A stretch of 64,000 nt of DNA from a bacterium (GTDB lineage: Bacteria > Armatimonadota > Abditibacteriia > Abditibacteriales > Abditibacteriaceae): contig SDZD01000025.1 of NCBI GenBank assembly GCA_004172935.1, positions 27,717-91,716 on the forward strand, given 5' to 3'. Shown here in pieces: positions 16,462-24,828 of the stretch. Each line of letters starts with the position of its first letter. The first letter of the stretch is position 1. The notes under the pieces were generated by a model, which saw nothing but the letters and a program-made list of their open reading frames with translations, was not told where the DNA came from and did not search any database. The translations under genes and the position numbers were made by a program.

Positions 16462-17913
16462 ATGTCTGAACCGCATCCACCACCCGCCCGTCCACGTGGC
16501 ACCAGCCGCATTGGTGATGCGCTCGCCGTTATGAAACGCCACCGCTTTTTACTTTTCGTTCTTCTCGCCGCCTCGGCGGGTGTGGCTCTTTCGCTGCGCG
16601 CTCAGACCAACAATCCCAATAAATCCAGCGACCCACTTGCCAGCGATAAGCCCACAACTCCGGTCAAACCGGCGATTTATGAGCCAGCAAATAAAGGCGT
16701 CTATTTAGGAGCCGCGCTCGACACCTCGCAATTGCGCGGCGACGCAACCCAGTGGCTCACCACCCAGATGGCCGACTTCAACAAGTTGGCGGGCAAAAAA
16801 CAGGCGCTCTATCTGCATTTCATGCAGTTCCCCAACGAGAAAGGAGTCTTTGGCAACTGGAATCGTGACGCGAACGGCTGGGTATCGGCGGCAACGTTTT
16901 CCAACGCCTGTGACCGCATGGGCGCCGTGCCCATTTTGACTCTAGAGCCGATGCAGCCCAGAGCGCTACTCGATTGGCGCCCCGGCTCGCCCTCTTACGA
17001 AGCGACCAAGGCCTTCGCACAGGGGGCGGGAGCATGGAACAAACCCGTCTTTATTCGCTTTGGGCACGAAATGAATGGCAGTTGGTATCCGTGGGGCGAA
17101 TGGATAGATAAAAACGAGAACCAGGTCTTCGACCCCGAAGAAGCAACCAACTTCTCCGGCGCCAACTATATCACCGCTTACCGCAACGTGGCCTCCATGT
17201 TCCGCCAGTACGCGCCCAAAGCGGCGCTGATGTGGTGCCCGAACTCCGGCTTAGTTGGTGGTGGAAGGCGCGACCCGTTCCGCCGCTGGTATCCCGGCGA
17301 CGACGTGGTCGATTGGGTGGGCCTTGATGTCTACGAGCGCGGCTTCTTCCTGCCCCCAGCCACCGCGCACCTGTGGGGCGGCCAGTTCGCCTACAACCTG
17401 ACGCACGATGCCGCCGATGATCCCAACACCCCCAACAACGAGAGCGTTGGGTTCTACAGCATCTATGCAAGCGTGAAGCGAAAGCCCATCATGATTTGCG
17501 AAACGGGGGCAACTCAGTCATTCCGCGCCGATTTGACTCTGCCACAACGCACCCAAATGACGCGCGACTGGAAAATTGGCTATTGGAACGACAACGAATA
17601 CGGCTGGATGCAAAACGTCTACGGCACCTCGTTCTACAAAGGCCAGAAGTTTCTGCACCCACTCGACGTAGAATTTCCCATGATCAAAGCTGTCCTTTGG
17701 TTCCAAATCGCCAAACGCGAGGACGTATCGGGCCGCACACCCGGCCAACCGATTGTGCGCTTCAAAAATGCATGGCTCGACTACCGCATCAGTGGCGGTG
17801 CCAACCCCGATGATCGCAGCCTGAACACCCGCCAGGAAGCCGACGTTTTCCGCGCCCTAACAGCCAATCCCTACTTTTTAAGCGACGTACAACCAACAAA
17901 CCTAAACCGTTAA
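16462..17913 (+). CDS. GH26-like beta-mannanase, membrane-anchored or secreted
   Basis: The roughly 483-residue protein has a Pro/Arg-rich start, a hydrophobic helix (FLLFVLLAASAGVALSL) acting as uncleaved anchor or signal, then a Thr/Pro/Lys linker. The catalytic domain follows with GVYLGAALDTSQLRGDATQW, IFRFGHEMNGSWYPWG-type sequence (VFIRFGHEMNGSWYPWGEW near residue 200), VDWVGLDVYERGF and PIMICETGATQ near residue 345. In GH26 the Glu after GH is the acid/base and the Glu of CETG the nucleophile. It probably hydrolyses a beta-mannan or related glycan outside the cell. Start ATG 16462; GTG/ATG at 16450 is possible. Confidence 0.85.
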   Translation: MSEPHPPPARPRGTSRIGDALAVMKRHRFLLFVLLAASAGVALSLRAQTNNPNKSSDPLASDKPTTPVKPAIYEPANKGVYLGAALDTSQLRGDATQWLTTQMADFNKLAGKKQALYLHFMQFPNEKGVFGNWNRDANGWVSAATFSNACDRMGAVPILTLEPMQPRALLDWRPGSPSYEATKAFAQGAGAWNKPVFIRFGHEMNGSWYPWGEWIDKNENQVFDPEEATNFSGANYITAYRNVASMFRQYAPKAALMWCPNSGLVGGGRRDPFRRWYPGDDVVDWVGLDVYERGFFLPPATAHLWGGQFAYNLTHDAADDPNTPNNESVGFYSIYASVKRKPIMICETGATQSFRADLTLPQRTQMTRDWKIGYWNDNEYGWMQNVYGTSFYKGQKFLHPLDVEFPMIKAVLWFQIAKREDVSGRTPGQPIVRFKNAWLDYRISGGANPDDRSLNTRQEADVFRALTANPYFLSDVQPTNLNR

Positions 17914-17973
17914 CGAAGACATTCCCCACCCCCGCGAGAGGATGCTGCGCAGGAGTAGACAATCTGCCACTCC

Positions 17974-18252
17974 CTACTCCTCAACTCGTTCGAGATGGTG
18001 AACGCGCAGCCGTTTGACTTCGAGTTCTTCGATAGAAAGCCGCTTGATGCTCATGCGACCGACTGTGAACGAACCGATGGCAAGGGCGCCAATTGCCAGA
18101 GCGCCGACGGCGAACGCTCCAATCGCCAGACTCCCGATAGCAAAAGCGCCAACGGCGGTCGCACCAGTGGCACTGGCTCCGGTGGCTTCAGCCCCGGTCG
18201 CGCGGGCGCCAGTCGATTCGGTGGATGTGGATGTTGAATTTTCGTCTTTCAT
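17974..18252 (-). CDS. Short protein of 14 tandem pentapeptide-like repeats
   Basis: The 92-residue protein has a Ser/Thr/Glu head and then a clean five-residue period: ATGAE, ATGAS, ATGAT, AVGAF, AIGSL, AIGAF, AVGAL, AIGAL, AIGSF, TVGRM, SIKRL, SIEEL, EVKRL, RVHHL. Hydrophobic residues sit at positions 2 and 5 of each repeat, and Gly is fixed at position 3 in the first ten. This suggests a small quadrilateral beta-helix like pentapeptide-repeat proteins, although the canonical A-(D/N)-L-x-x is not followed. The start ATG 18252 lies three bases after the stop of the phosphatase gene, so the two are an operon. Function unknown. Confidence 0.7.
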   Translation of the reverse strand: MKDENSTSTSTESTGARATGAEATGASATGATAVGAFAIGSLAIGAFAVGALAIGALAIGSFTVGRMSIKRLSIEELEVKRLRVHHLERVEE

Positions 18253-18254
18253 AA

Positions 18255-18977
18255 TCAACTCGATTGCTTGCCTAATTGCTTCAAAGTACCGCTGCGAGTC
18301 TCCCCGCGCTGGTTCGCTTGAAACACCTCATCGCTATTGACTTCGAGTGCCGTTAGCCAGTTGCCGCCATAAGCATGGGTGTCAATGCATACGGCGAAAC
18401 CTCGGTCGAGAGGTCGCCCGTTTTTCTGGCTGGTATGGCCGCAAATAACTCGCTTTCCGCTTGGATGCGGCTCGATATTATAAATACGACTCCACAACAG
18501 CCAGTGTTCGCCCGTCGTTTCGAGCGGCCCCTGCCCACTCGCGCCATGAACGAAGATATGCGTATCGGTTTCATAAAAGAGGCGGGTTCTCTCGATAAAC
18601 AACCAGTGAGATTCGGGAATATCGCTTATGTCTTGGCTCCCATAAGAGGCGAGCGTTTCGAGCCCTCCCACCTCCAACCACGATTGGAACATCGAAAAGT
18701 TGATGCCCCCACTCATCATCCACGACTCATGGTTACCGCGCAAAAAGATGTGCTCCCCCTCTCGTTCGAGTTCAAGCAAACGTTCGATCACACCACGCGA
18801 GTCAGGGCCTCGGTCGATGTAGTCGCCCAACAACACCAACTGGTCTTGCGGACGCAGTTGCAGCGACTCAAGCAATACATCAAGAGCAGTAAGGCAACCA
18901 TGAATATCGCCGATGGCAAAAAGCCGAGGCGCTTCTGGCGCAGACGATGGCGATAAAGGCGAGGGAGACTGAAACAT
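18255..18977 (-). CDS. Calcineurin-like metallophosphoesterase (PrpA/ApaH-like)
   Basis: From ATG 18977 the protein has 240 residues. The metal site is complete: FAIGDIHGC (D-x-H-G), LVLLGDYIDRGPDSRGV (G-D-x-x-D-R-G), LRGNHESWM (G-N-H-E) and further His in ICGHTSQ and IDTHAYGG. This is the pattern of bacterial serine/threonine protein phosphatases and symmetrical diadenosine-tetraphosphatases; sequence alone does not decide the substrate. It is followed directly by the pentapeptide-like gene. An earlier in-frame start at 19001 would add eight residues. Confidence 0.9.
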   Translation of the reverse strand: MFQSPSPLSPSSAPEAPRLFAIGDIHGCLTALDVLLESLQLRPQDQLVLLGDYIDRGPDSRGVIERLLELEREGEHIFLRGNHESWMMSGGINFSMFQSWLEVGGLETLASYGSQDISDIPESHWLFIERTRLFYETDTHIFVHGASGQGPLETTGEHWLLWSRIYNIEPHPSGKRVICGHTSQKNGRPLDRGFAVCIDTHAYGGNWLTALEVNSDEVFQANQRGETRSGTLKQLGKQSS

Positions 18978-19394
18978 TGAACTGAGAATGGATAGGCGCA
19001 ATACCGTTGCCTAACAGAATGAGTGTGTCAAGTTGGAACGATTCGACTCGATTCTGTTGGTAACCGGCGCTCCAAAACGTCAAGGAACGCGCCATTTCAC
19101 GAGAGGCAGTAGCCCGCACTTTCTAACGGATAAGCAGTAACTCGCCAATACCGAAACCGGGAGCAATGAATGGGCCGCAACTCCCCACTTAAATTCCTTT
19201 ATTTGCGGACTTGAAGCATGAGGCTTAACACGTTTTCCCATACAATCGGAGGCACACAACCAGTAACGGGCATTAAACAAATGCCCGTTACTGGTTGAAG
19301 GGGAGATAAGAATATCGTTGGGAATGTGCCAAGCTATGTGCGGTTTTCTCATTTGCCTGTTTTATTATTGATAGGAGGCAATTAAACTTAATAA
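18978..19394. other. Divergent intergenic region with a perfect hairpin
   Basis: This roughly 415-base stretch lies between the leftward phosphatase and rightward htrA. It contains the 16-bp inverted repeat at 19258-19296 and an AGGAGG at 19375-19380, which is 14 bases before the htrA GTG. A 90-codon reverse frame covers part of it but has no recognisable features. Confidence 0.6.
19258..19296. repeat. Perfect 16-bp inverted repeat
   Basis: AACCAGTAACGGGCAT (19258-19273) is exactly complementary to ATGCCCGTTACTGGTT (19281-19296) with a seven-base loop, and no T-run on either side. It is upstream of both divergent genes, so it can be an operator or a structured RNA rather than a terminator. 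Confidence 0.8.
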
Positions 19395-20873
19395 GTGCGT
19401 TTTCCTGTTCTGGCTGTTTGTTTGGGCCTTAGCACGTTGCCTGCCTTCGCGCAGGTTTCTCCCCCACCCGTCTCCACACCCGCGCTACTCGCCGTTCAAA
19501 ACGATGTTACGCAGGTAGTAGCACGCGCTAAAGCATCCGTTGTAACCGTCGTTTGCGAAAAGCCAAGTAGCGCGGCTAAAAACACAGAGGACGATGATGG
19601 GCCAGCGATGCCCCCCACCGATCCCTCAGCACCCGTTTCGAGTCTTGGCACCGGATGGGTATTTCGCGCCGACGGCTTGATACTGACTAATTACCACGTC
19701 ATACGGGATGCTATTTCGATTCGCGTGCTATTCAACGCCGATTCGGAAGCGGTCGAGCGCGTATCTGCCCGCGTTATCGGTTACGACCCGGACTCCGACC
19801 TCGCCATCCTGAAAGTGAATCGAGCCAATTTGCCGATTTTGGAAATGGCCGATTCCGATACAGCACAAACCGGCCAGTGGGCCATCGCCGTAGGAGCACC
19901 CTTTGAACAGCCACAAAGCGTGACTTTGGGAGTGCTGTCGGCAACAGGGCGACACATCGACAAAAATGGCGCCCAGTCAACGATTGGCTACTTGCAAACC
20001 GATGCCTCCATCAACCCCGGCAATTCGGGCGGGCCATTGCTTGACTTGAATGGGCGAGTTATCGGACTCAACACCGCGATATTGTCACCGTCACGGGGCA
20101 GCGCAGGTATCGGCTTCTCGATTCCGACCAACACAATCAAACGACTGCTGCCAACCCTGATCGCCGGTAAACAGGTGAAGCGCGGCTTTGTTGGCGTGCA
20201 GTACAGCCGCCTGACTCCCGCAGTAGCCCGCGAGTTCGGACTGGAAGGCGGACTCCAAATTGGTGCGTTAGCCCAAAAGAAGGGCACATCCATTGGCCCG
20301 GCAAATGACGCAGGAGTAAAGGCTGGCGACATCATTTTCGCAGTCGATGGTCGCGGTGTCTCCACAACCGAAGAATTTCGTGGATTGATCGGAACGAAAG
20401 CGCCGGGAGACAAAATCACGCTCAACATCGCACGCCCCGACTTTACAGGCACAGCGAATATCCAGAAGCTAACCCTTCCCATCGTGTTGAGCGAGCGCGC
20501 TTTAGTGATGGAGGAAGATGGCGTCAATACCTTCTCTATCCCGACCGATACTCCCATTGTGGGAACGGGACTCACAGTGACCGACGCCAAAGCGCTCGAC
20601 GCCCAGCAGAAAGCCAAATTGAAACTCAAGGGCAGCGAAAGCGGCGCAGTTGTAACCAACATTTTGGATGCCTCCCCAGCGGACGAAGCCGATTTAATCG
20701 AAGGGCTGCGTATTGTGCGTGCCCGGCAGAACGGCAAGTGGACGGATATTAATTCGGCCAACGATTGGAAGGCCTATGAGAAGGCAGCAACACCGGGCAC
20801 GCATCTACTCTTACAAGTGCGCGACCCCAACGATGTTTCTGTGTTCCGCTTGCTGGTATTGCCTGCAAAGTAA
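19395..20873 (+). CDS. HtrA/DegP-family periplasmic serine protease
   Basis: HtrA proteases degrade or refold damaged exported proteins. The 492-residue protein starts at GTG 19395, with a signal peptide (MRFPVLAVCLGLSTLPAFAQ). The trypsin-like domain carries the triad in LTNYHVIRDA (His near 100), DPDSDLAILKV (Asp near 134) and NPGNSGGPLLDLNGRVIGLN (Ser near 211). A PDZ domain follows (RGFVGVQYSRL to about residue 350), and a second PDZ-like domain ends the protein (LKGSESGAVVTNILDASPAD). A Glu/Asp-rich insert precedes the protease. AGGAGG lies 14 bases before the GTG, rather far. Confidence 0.93.
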   Translation: MRFPVLAVCLGLSTLPAFAQVSPPPVSTPALLAVQNDVTQVVARAKASVVTVVCEKPSSAAKNTEDDDGPAMPPTDPSAPVSSLGTGWVFRADGLILTNYHVIRDAISIRVLFNADSEAVERVSARVIGYDPDSDLAILKVNRANLPILEMADSDTAQTGQWAIAVGAPFEQPQSVTLGVLSATGRHIDKNGAQSTIGYLQTDASINPGNSGGPLLDLNGRVIGLNTAILSPSRGSAGIGFSIPTNTIKRLLPTLIAGKQVKRGFVGVQYSRLTPAVAREFGLEGGLQIGALAQKKGTSIGPANDAGVKAGDIIFAVDGRGVSTTEEFRGLIGTKAPGDKITLNIARPDFTGTANIQKLTLPIVLSERALVMEEDGVNTFSIPTDTPIVGTGLTVTDAKALDAQQKAKLKLKGSESGAVVTNILDASPADEADLIEGLRIVRARQNGKWTDINSANDWKAYEKAATPGTHLLLQVRDPNDVSVFRLLVLPAK

Positions 20874-20910
20874 AGGCGCTGTTGGCGCAGCAATTGAACG
20901 TGCCAGCCAC

Positions 20911-21474
20911 ATGCAACGATTTTTAGTGTTGGGAGCGACCACTTTGTTGGTCGGACTGGGAGCGCACGCTGCGGATTCGTATTCGACGTACCGCAACGTG
21001 CGCTTTGGCTATGCGGTTTTATACCCCTCGAATCTCGTGTCACCGCGTCCCGAAGCGCCCAATGGCGATGGGCGAGTTTTCAAATCGGGCGATGGACACA
21101 CGACACTCACGGTATGGGGCGAAAATAATGTTTTTGACCGGAGTTTGAAGACACAGATGAATGTTGCCCGCCGTGATTGGGGCAAGGACAAAGGCCACAT
21201 CACCTACTGGAAAATGGGTAGCGGGTTTTACGTATTATCGGGAACGACAGGGCAAGAGATTTTTTACGAGAAAACCATCCCCGTCGATGGCGGGTTCGCG
21301 ACGATGTTGTGGCAATATCCCAAAAGCCAGAAGACAAAATTCGATGCCGCCGTCACACGCACAACGAAGGCTTTTGGAGCGGGGCGCCGCGTCTCGAAGG
21401 CCAGACAACACAGTGCCCCGAAGGCGCCGCGCGTAGCGCTGGACACCCCCAATAACAACGTCATGGGATATTAA
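20911..21474 (+). CDS. Small secreted protein of unknown function
   Basis: From ATG 20911 the protein has 187 residues, with a signal peptide (MQRFLVLGATTLLVGLGAHA). The mature part begins SYSTYRNVRFGYAVLYPSNL, resembling the strand-rich start of periplasmic PsbP/DUF-type stress proteins (YxNxxxGFxxxYP), and has no cysteines. It follows htrA by 37 bases, so the two are probably cotranscribed and both act outside the cytoplasm. An earlier in-frame start would overlap htrA by over 150 bases and has no signal peptide. Confidence 0.75.
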   Translation: MQRFLVLGATTLLVGLGAHAADSYSTYRNVRFGYAVLYPSNLVSPRPEAPNGDGRVFKSGDGHTTLTVWGENNVFDRSLKTQMNVARRDWGKDKGHITYWKMGSGFYVLSGTTGQEIFYEKTIPVDGGFATMLWQYPKSQKTKFDAAVTRTTKAFGAGRRVSKARQHSAPKAPRVALDTPNNNVMGY

Positions 21475-21477
21475 ATG

Positions 21478-21515
21478 ATAAGGGCAGGGCTTGTAACCAC
21501 AAGCTCTGCCCTTAT
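21478..21515. terminator. Bidirectional terminator between convergent genes
   Basis: A 17-bp stem with one G-U pair (21478-21494 with 21499-21515) and a four-base loop lies between the convergent secreted-protein and thioredoxin genes. The flanking T-runs are short, so efficiency is uncertain. Confidence 0.7.
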
Positions 21516-21527
21516 CTATAAGTCAGA

Positions 21528-22307
21528 TTATTTGAGGCGTCCGACGATTGTAGTCGCGAACGCTTTCCGAATTTTTTCCGAAGCCGCATCGCTCGATCCC
21601 ATCGAAAGCCCTAAATTCGGCGATAGGAATTTGGAAAGGTTGTCGGCCTGGGCATTGGCATCGCCGGGGCTGGGTGCGACTCGCTCCAATTCGATTGCCA
21701 GTTGCAGAGCTTTCTGCTCGTCGTGTCCCGATTGGATGAAGGAAACTTTGCCGGTTTTATCCAGCACGAACAGCGTGGGATAAGTTACGCCCTCTCTGAA
21801 ATTGCCCTGGAACCACTTGCTTTTGGCATCGAAGCCAACAGGCCACGAATAGCCCTCGGCTTTGACCCATCCCTGTACCCCCGTCCAATTGGATTCAGGG
21901 TTGTTTAAATCCTTCAAATCGCCAGGAGATTGGAGTCCAACGAAAGCCACACCGCGCGGTCCGTAACGTTCGTGCAAGTGGACAAGATAGGGGGCAGCCT
22001 CCTGACAGTGCGAACAGCCGATACGAAAAACTTCAATCAGCGCTGGTTTGCCCTTCAAAGACTCCAAAGTTGGTGGGGTGGGAGCATTGACCCACTGAGT
22101 AATATTAGGCCAGGATGGAATGACACTCCCCTTGTATTTTGCGAATACAGTCGGCGGAGCTGGCTGAGTTTTAAAGCTCGCAGGACTGTTGGCAGGAGCA
22201 GGAGTGTTGGTTGGATCGTTGCCGCCGGTTTGCCCATTGGTCAACATGCCAAAGCTAATAAAGCCAATGCCCAGTGCCGCTATCACGGCGATTTTCCAAG
22301 GTTCCAT
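21528..22307 (-). CDS. TlpA/ResA-like membrane-anchored thioredoxin
   Basis: From ATG 22307 the protein has 259 residues: one N-terminal helix (IAVIAALGIGFISFGML), a long Asn/Pro/Ala linker and a thioredoxin-fold domain with ALIEVFRIGCSHCQEAAPYL, where C-S-H-C is the redox motif, then VAFVGLQSPGDLK and the cis-Pro loop GVTYPTLFVLDKTGKV. Such proteins reduce disulfides or act in cytochrome maturation on the outer side of the membrane; the partner is unknown. A C-terminal tail of about 60 residues extends past the fold. An alternative start at 22346 would lengthen the N-terminal hydrophobic part. Confidence 0.85.
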   Translation of the reverse strand: MEPWKIAVIAALGIGFISFGMLTNGQTGGNDPTNTPAPANSPASFKTQPAPPTVFAKYKGSVIPSWPNITQWVNAPTPPTLESLKGKPALIEVFRIGCSHCQEAAPYLVHLHERYGPRGVAFVGLQSPGDLKDLNNPESNWTGVQGWVKAEGYSWPVGFDAKSKWFQGNFREGVTYPTLFVLDKTGKVSFIQSGHDEQKALQLAIELERVAPSPGDANAQADNLSKFLSPNLGLSMGSSDAASEKIRKAFATTIVGRLK

Positions 22308-22391
22308 TTGAAGCAAAAAGACGAACGCGCTTAGTTTAAGCCGCATTTTCGCGGCTACCAAGCGCAAGACTCTGTTAAGTAATCCTAGTGC

Positions 22392-24725
22392 CTAGGGATG
22401 TTTTAAGGTCATCCAGCCCAACAGACGCCGCGAAGCCTCAAGTTGACGCTTTTTATCAACGAAATCGGCCAACTTAGAGTCGGTGAGTACGAGACGGAAA
22501 AGGTCGGGGCCAAGCGAAGGCGTCAGACGGGTGTGCGAGCGAGGCAAAACCGGAGCGATACCAATAACACGGCTCTTCCAGTTGAGCGGGCGCAGTTGCA
22601 CTATCGAATCGTCGAAAGAGCGCTGTTGCTCTTCTTCACGCGCGGCGGCGTAGGCTCTGTCGAGTTGCGACACGACGCGCCAGTGTTCCAAAGCCCTCTC
22701 AATTGCGTTGGAGAGGTAGTAAGCGAGGCCAATGTTGGAGTGAACAATAGGCGAGCGCGGATTGAGTTGGATGGACTGCTCCAACGCCGCGATTGCCTGA
22801 GGAAACATGCGACGGCGTGCAAACGCCAATCCCAAACAGGCCAAAATGAGTGGCTGTGTCGGCTCAAGGCGGTGTGCCTTGACGTAAGCCTCGCATGAAC
22901 CTACGAAATCGCCGGTACGGTACAGCAAAGCACCAGTGTTGATGTGAACATCAATGTTCTGCGGCTCCAATTGTGCGGCGATTTTCCAGGCGGCGAGCGC
23001 TTCTTTGTGGCGAAGCGCCATCGCATGGCCTAAACCGATGAGATAATAGGCCGGGCCAATCGAAGGATCGCGCTTAATGGCGGCATCAAGTAGCTTGGAG
23101 GCCGTGTCACGGAACCCCATCATGAACTGGGATAACGCCGAATTATAAAGTGCCGAAGTCATTTCGGGGCGCGCAGCGCGCGCGGCCTCGAAACGTTGTG
23201 CAGCTCCCGCCCAATAGGTTTCAGCATCGTCTACCCCATCAAGCGAGTTCAATAGGACAAGGCCCGCTAGAAAACTGGGTTCAGCACTATTAGGGAAGAC
23301 ATTCAGCGCCTGTTTGAGCAACGGACGCGCGGCGTCTTTGTTGCCGATTTCCAGTAGCGTCAAGACCAAATCGGCGACGCTAGAGCGGTGCTGAGGGTCG
23401 ATTTGGACGGCCCGTTTTAAGTGTTTGAGAGCTTCGGAGTAAAGGTTGGTACGTCCCGAAAAGAGGTAGGCCGCTCCCAGAACAGTGTGGAGGTCGGGGT
23501 TATTCGGCTCGATGAGAAACGCCTGACGCAGATAAGGTACGCCCATATCGGAGCGTCCATGTTCGATCAAAGCACGGCCCAGATTATAGAAAACCTCGAA
23601 CTCCGAATGCTCGGCAGCACCAGCACGCTGGAAGGAAGTCAAGCTTTCGTCCATGCGCCCCATCACCGAAAGCATAACGCCCATGTGGTTATTAGTGATG
23701 GGGTTAGGCTGACCAAGAAATTCTTCGATACCATACGCCACTTCGAGCGCATGGTGGGCAGCTTTAATATTGCCGCCGCGATAGGCGAGAACGGCGATAT
23801 TATTTAGAACGACGCCATTATCCGGCTCCAAACGCAAAGCGGCACGGAGGCGCCCCTGCGCCCGGTCGAGTTCACCCATTTCGGCTTCGGCGATGGCGAG
23901 GTTATTGAGAGCGCTGGCCTGTGCGCCCTTACCTTCGAGGATGGTCTCGTCGGCTTCATCGCTATCAGCACCGTGATATTGGCTCAGGTCATCATTTGAA
24001 CCATGACTGTTAGATTCGCTTGATTTGAGGTTAACGGCGTGGCGAGCGGCGGCATTGAGTTGGTTCCATGCCTCGCGCGGCTTTTTATCGAGAAGGAATG
24101 CAAGGCCACGCACCGTGACGGCATCATCGTGGAAATCGCTGGCGATTTCTGGGTTTTGAAGCCACAGTTGCTCAAGGGCATCGACGGCCTCAAAAACCAA
24201 TTTGGGTCGGCGGGCTTGCAGAGCAATTAATGCCAGATTGAGCCACACCAACGGTGAGCGAGAATGTTTTTGCCGCTCTTCGACGAGGAGGGTTAGCGCA
24301 GGTTGCCACTGACCGCGACGGGCCAGAACGATGGCATAGTTGACAGCGCTTTCGAGGTCGTCGGGAGAGAGTTTGTGAGCGCGTTCGAGAAGGGCGGCAG
24401 CACGCGCAAGGTGATTTTCGAGATAAGCGATGATGCCCAACGTGCGTAAGACCTGGAAATTATCGGGGTCTTTTTCAAGGGACTTTTCGAGTTCATCGTT
24501 GTACTTTTGCAGCTTGTCCTCGTAGCTGTGCTGCAAATGTGAGCTACGGCTTTCCTGACGGCGGCGCGCCAACATACCCGCCCCAGCAGGTAAATCAAAA
24601 CCAAAAATCTCACCCGCCGAAGTGGCTTCAGGACGATCTACAAAGATGGCCCAGCGGTCTTGCGGACAAAAAGTTGAATTCTCGGCAGTGGGTTTACCGC
24701 AACGACCACAGATTAAGCGTGCCAG
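22392..24725 (-). CDS. Zinc-ribbon plus tetratricopeptide-repeat protein, CTG start
   Basis: The 777-residue protein reads from CTG at 24725 (seven bases after AGGAG in the mRNA) as M/LARLICGRCGKPTAENSTFC, a zinc ribbon (C-x-x-C, then a further Cys), then FDLPAGAGMLARRRQES and many TPR motifs: VLRTLGIIAYLENHLARAAA, LNNLAIAEAEMGELDRAQ, YLIGLGHAMALRHKEALAAW, NTGALLYRTGDFVGSC, NIGLAYYLSNAIERAL. No ATG, GTG or TTG lies between the upstream TAG and ATG 24575, yet the zinc-ribbon sequence is well formed. If only 24575 is used the ribbon is lost and the protein is 727 residues. TPR proteins scaffold complexes; this partner set is unknown. Confidence 0.85.
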   Translation of the reverse strand: MARLICGRCGKPTAENSTFCPQDRWAIFVDRPEATSAGEIFGFDLPAGAGMLARRRQESRSSHLQHSYEDKLQKYNDELEKSLEKDPDNFQVLRTLGIIAYLENHLARAAALLERAHKLSPDDLESAVNYAIVLARRGQWQPALTLLVEERQKHSRSPLVWLNLALIALQARRPKLVFEAVDALEQLWLQNPEIASDFHDDAVTVRGLAFLLDKKPREAWNQLNAAARHAVNLKSSESNSHGSNDDLSQYHGADSDEADETILEGKGAQASALNNLAIAEAEMGELDRAQGRLRAALRLEPDNGVVLNNIAVLAYRGGNIKAAHHALEVAYGIEEFLGQPNPITNNHMGVMLSVMGRMDESLTSFQRAGAAEHSEFEVFYNLGRALIEHGRSDMGVPYLRQAFLIEPNNPDLHTVLGAAYLFSGRTNLYSEALKHLKRAVQIDPQHRSSVADLVLTLLEIGNKDAARPLLKQALNVFPNSAEPSFLAGLVLLNSLDGVDDAETYWAGAAQRFEAARAARPEMTSALYNSALSQFMMGFRDTASKLLDAAIKRDPSIGPAYYLIGLGHAMALRHKEALAAWKIAAQLEPQNIDVHINTGALLYRTGDFVGSCEAYVKAHRLEPTQPLILACLGLAFARRRMFPQAIAALEQSIQLNPRSPIVHSNIGLAYYLSNAIERALEHWRVVSQLDRAYAAAREEEQQRSFDDSIVQLRPLNWKSRVIGIAPVLPRSHTRLTPSLGPDLFRLVLTDSKLADFVDKKRQLEASRRLLGWMTLKHP

Positions 24726-24828
24726 CAGATGTCTCCTCTAAACATGAAGTTCAGCAATTGAACCAATTTGGCCCAGTGATACGGTTTAATTTGACAGAAA
24801 GAGGAGGGGGAAGAAGCTGATAGATTTC

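Noticed and set aside
19080..19352. A 90-codon reverse frame in the htrA upstream gap
   Set aside because: It covers a perfect hairpin, has no ribosome site and shows no recognisable family.
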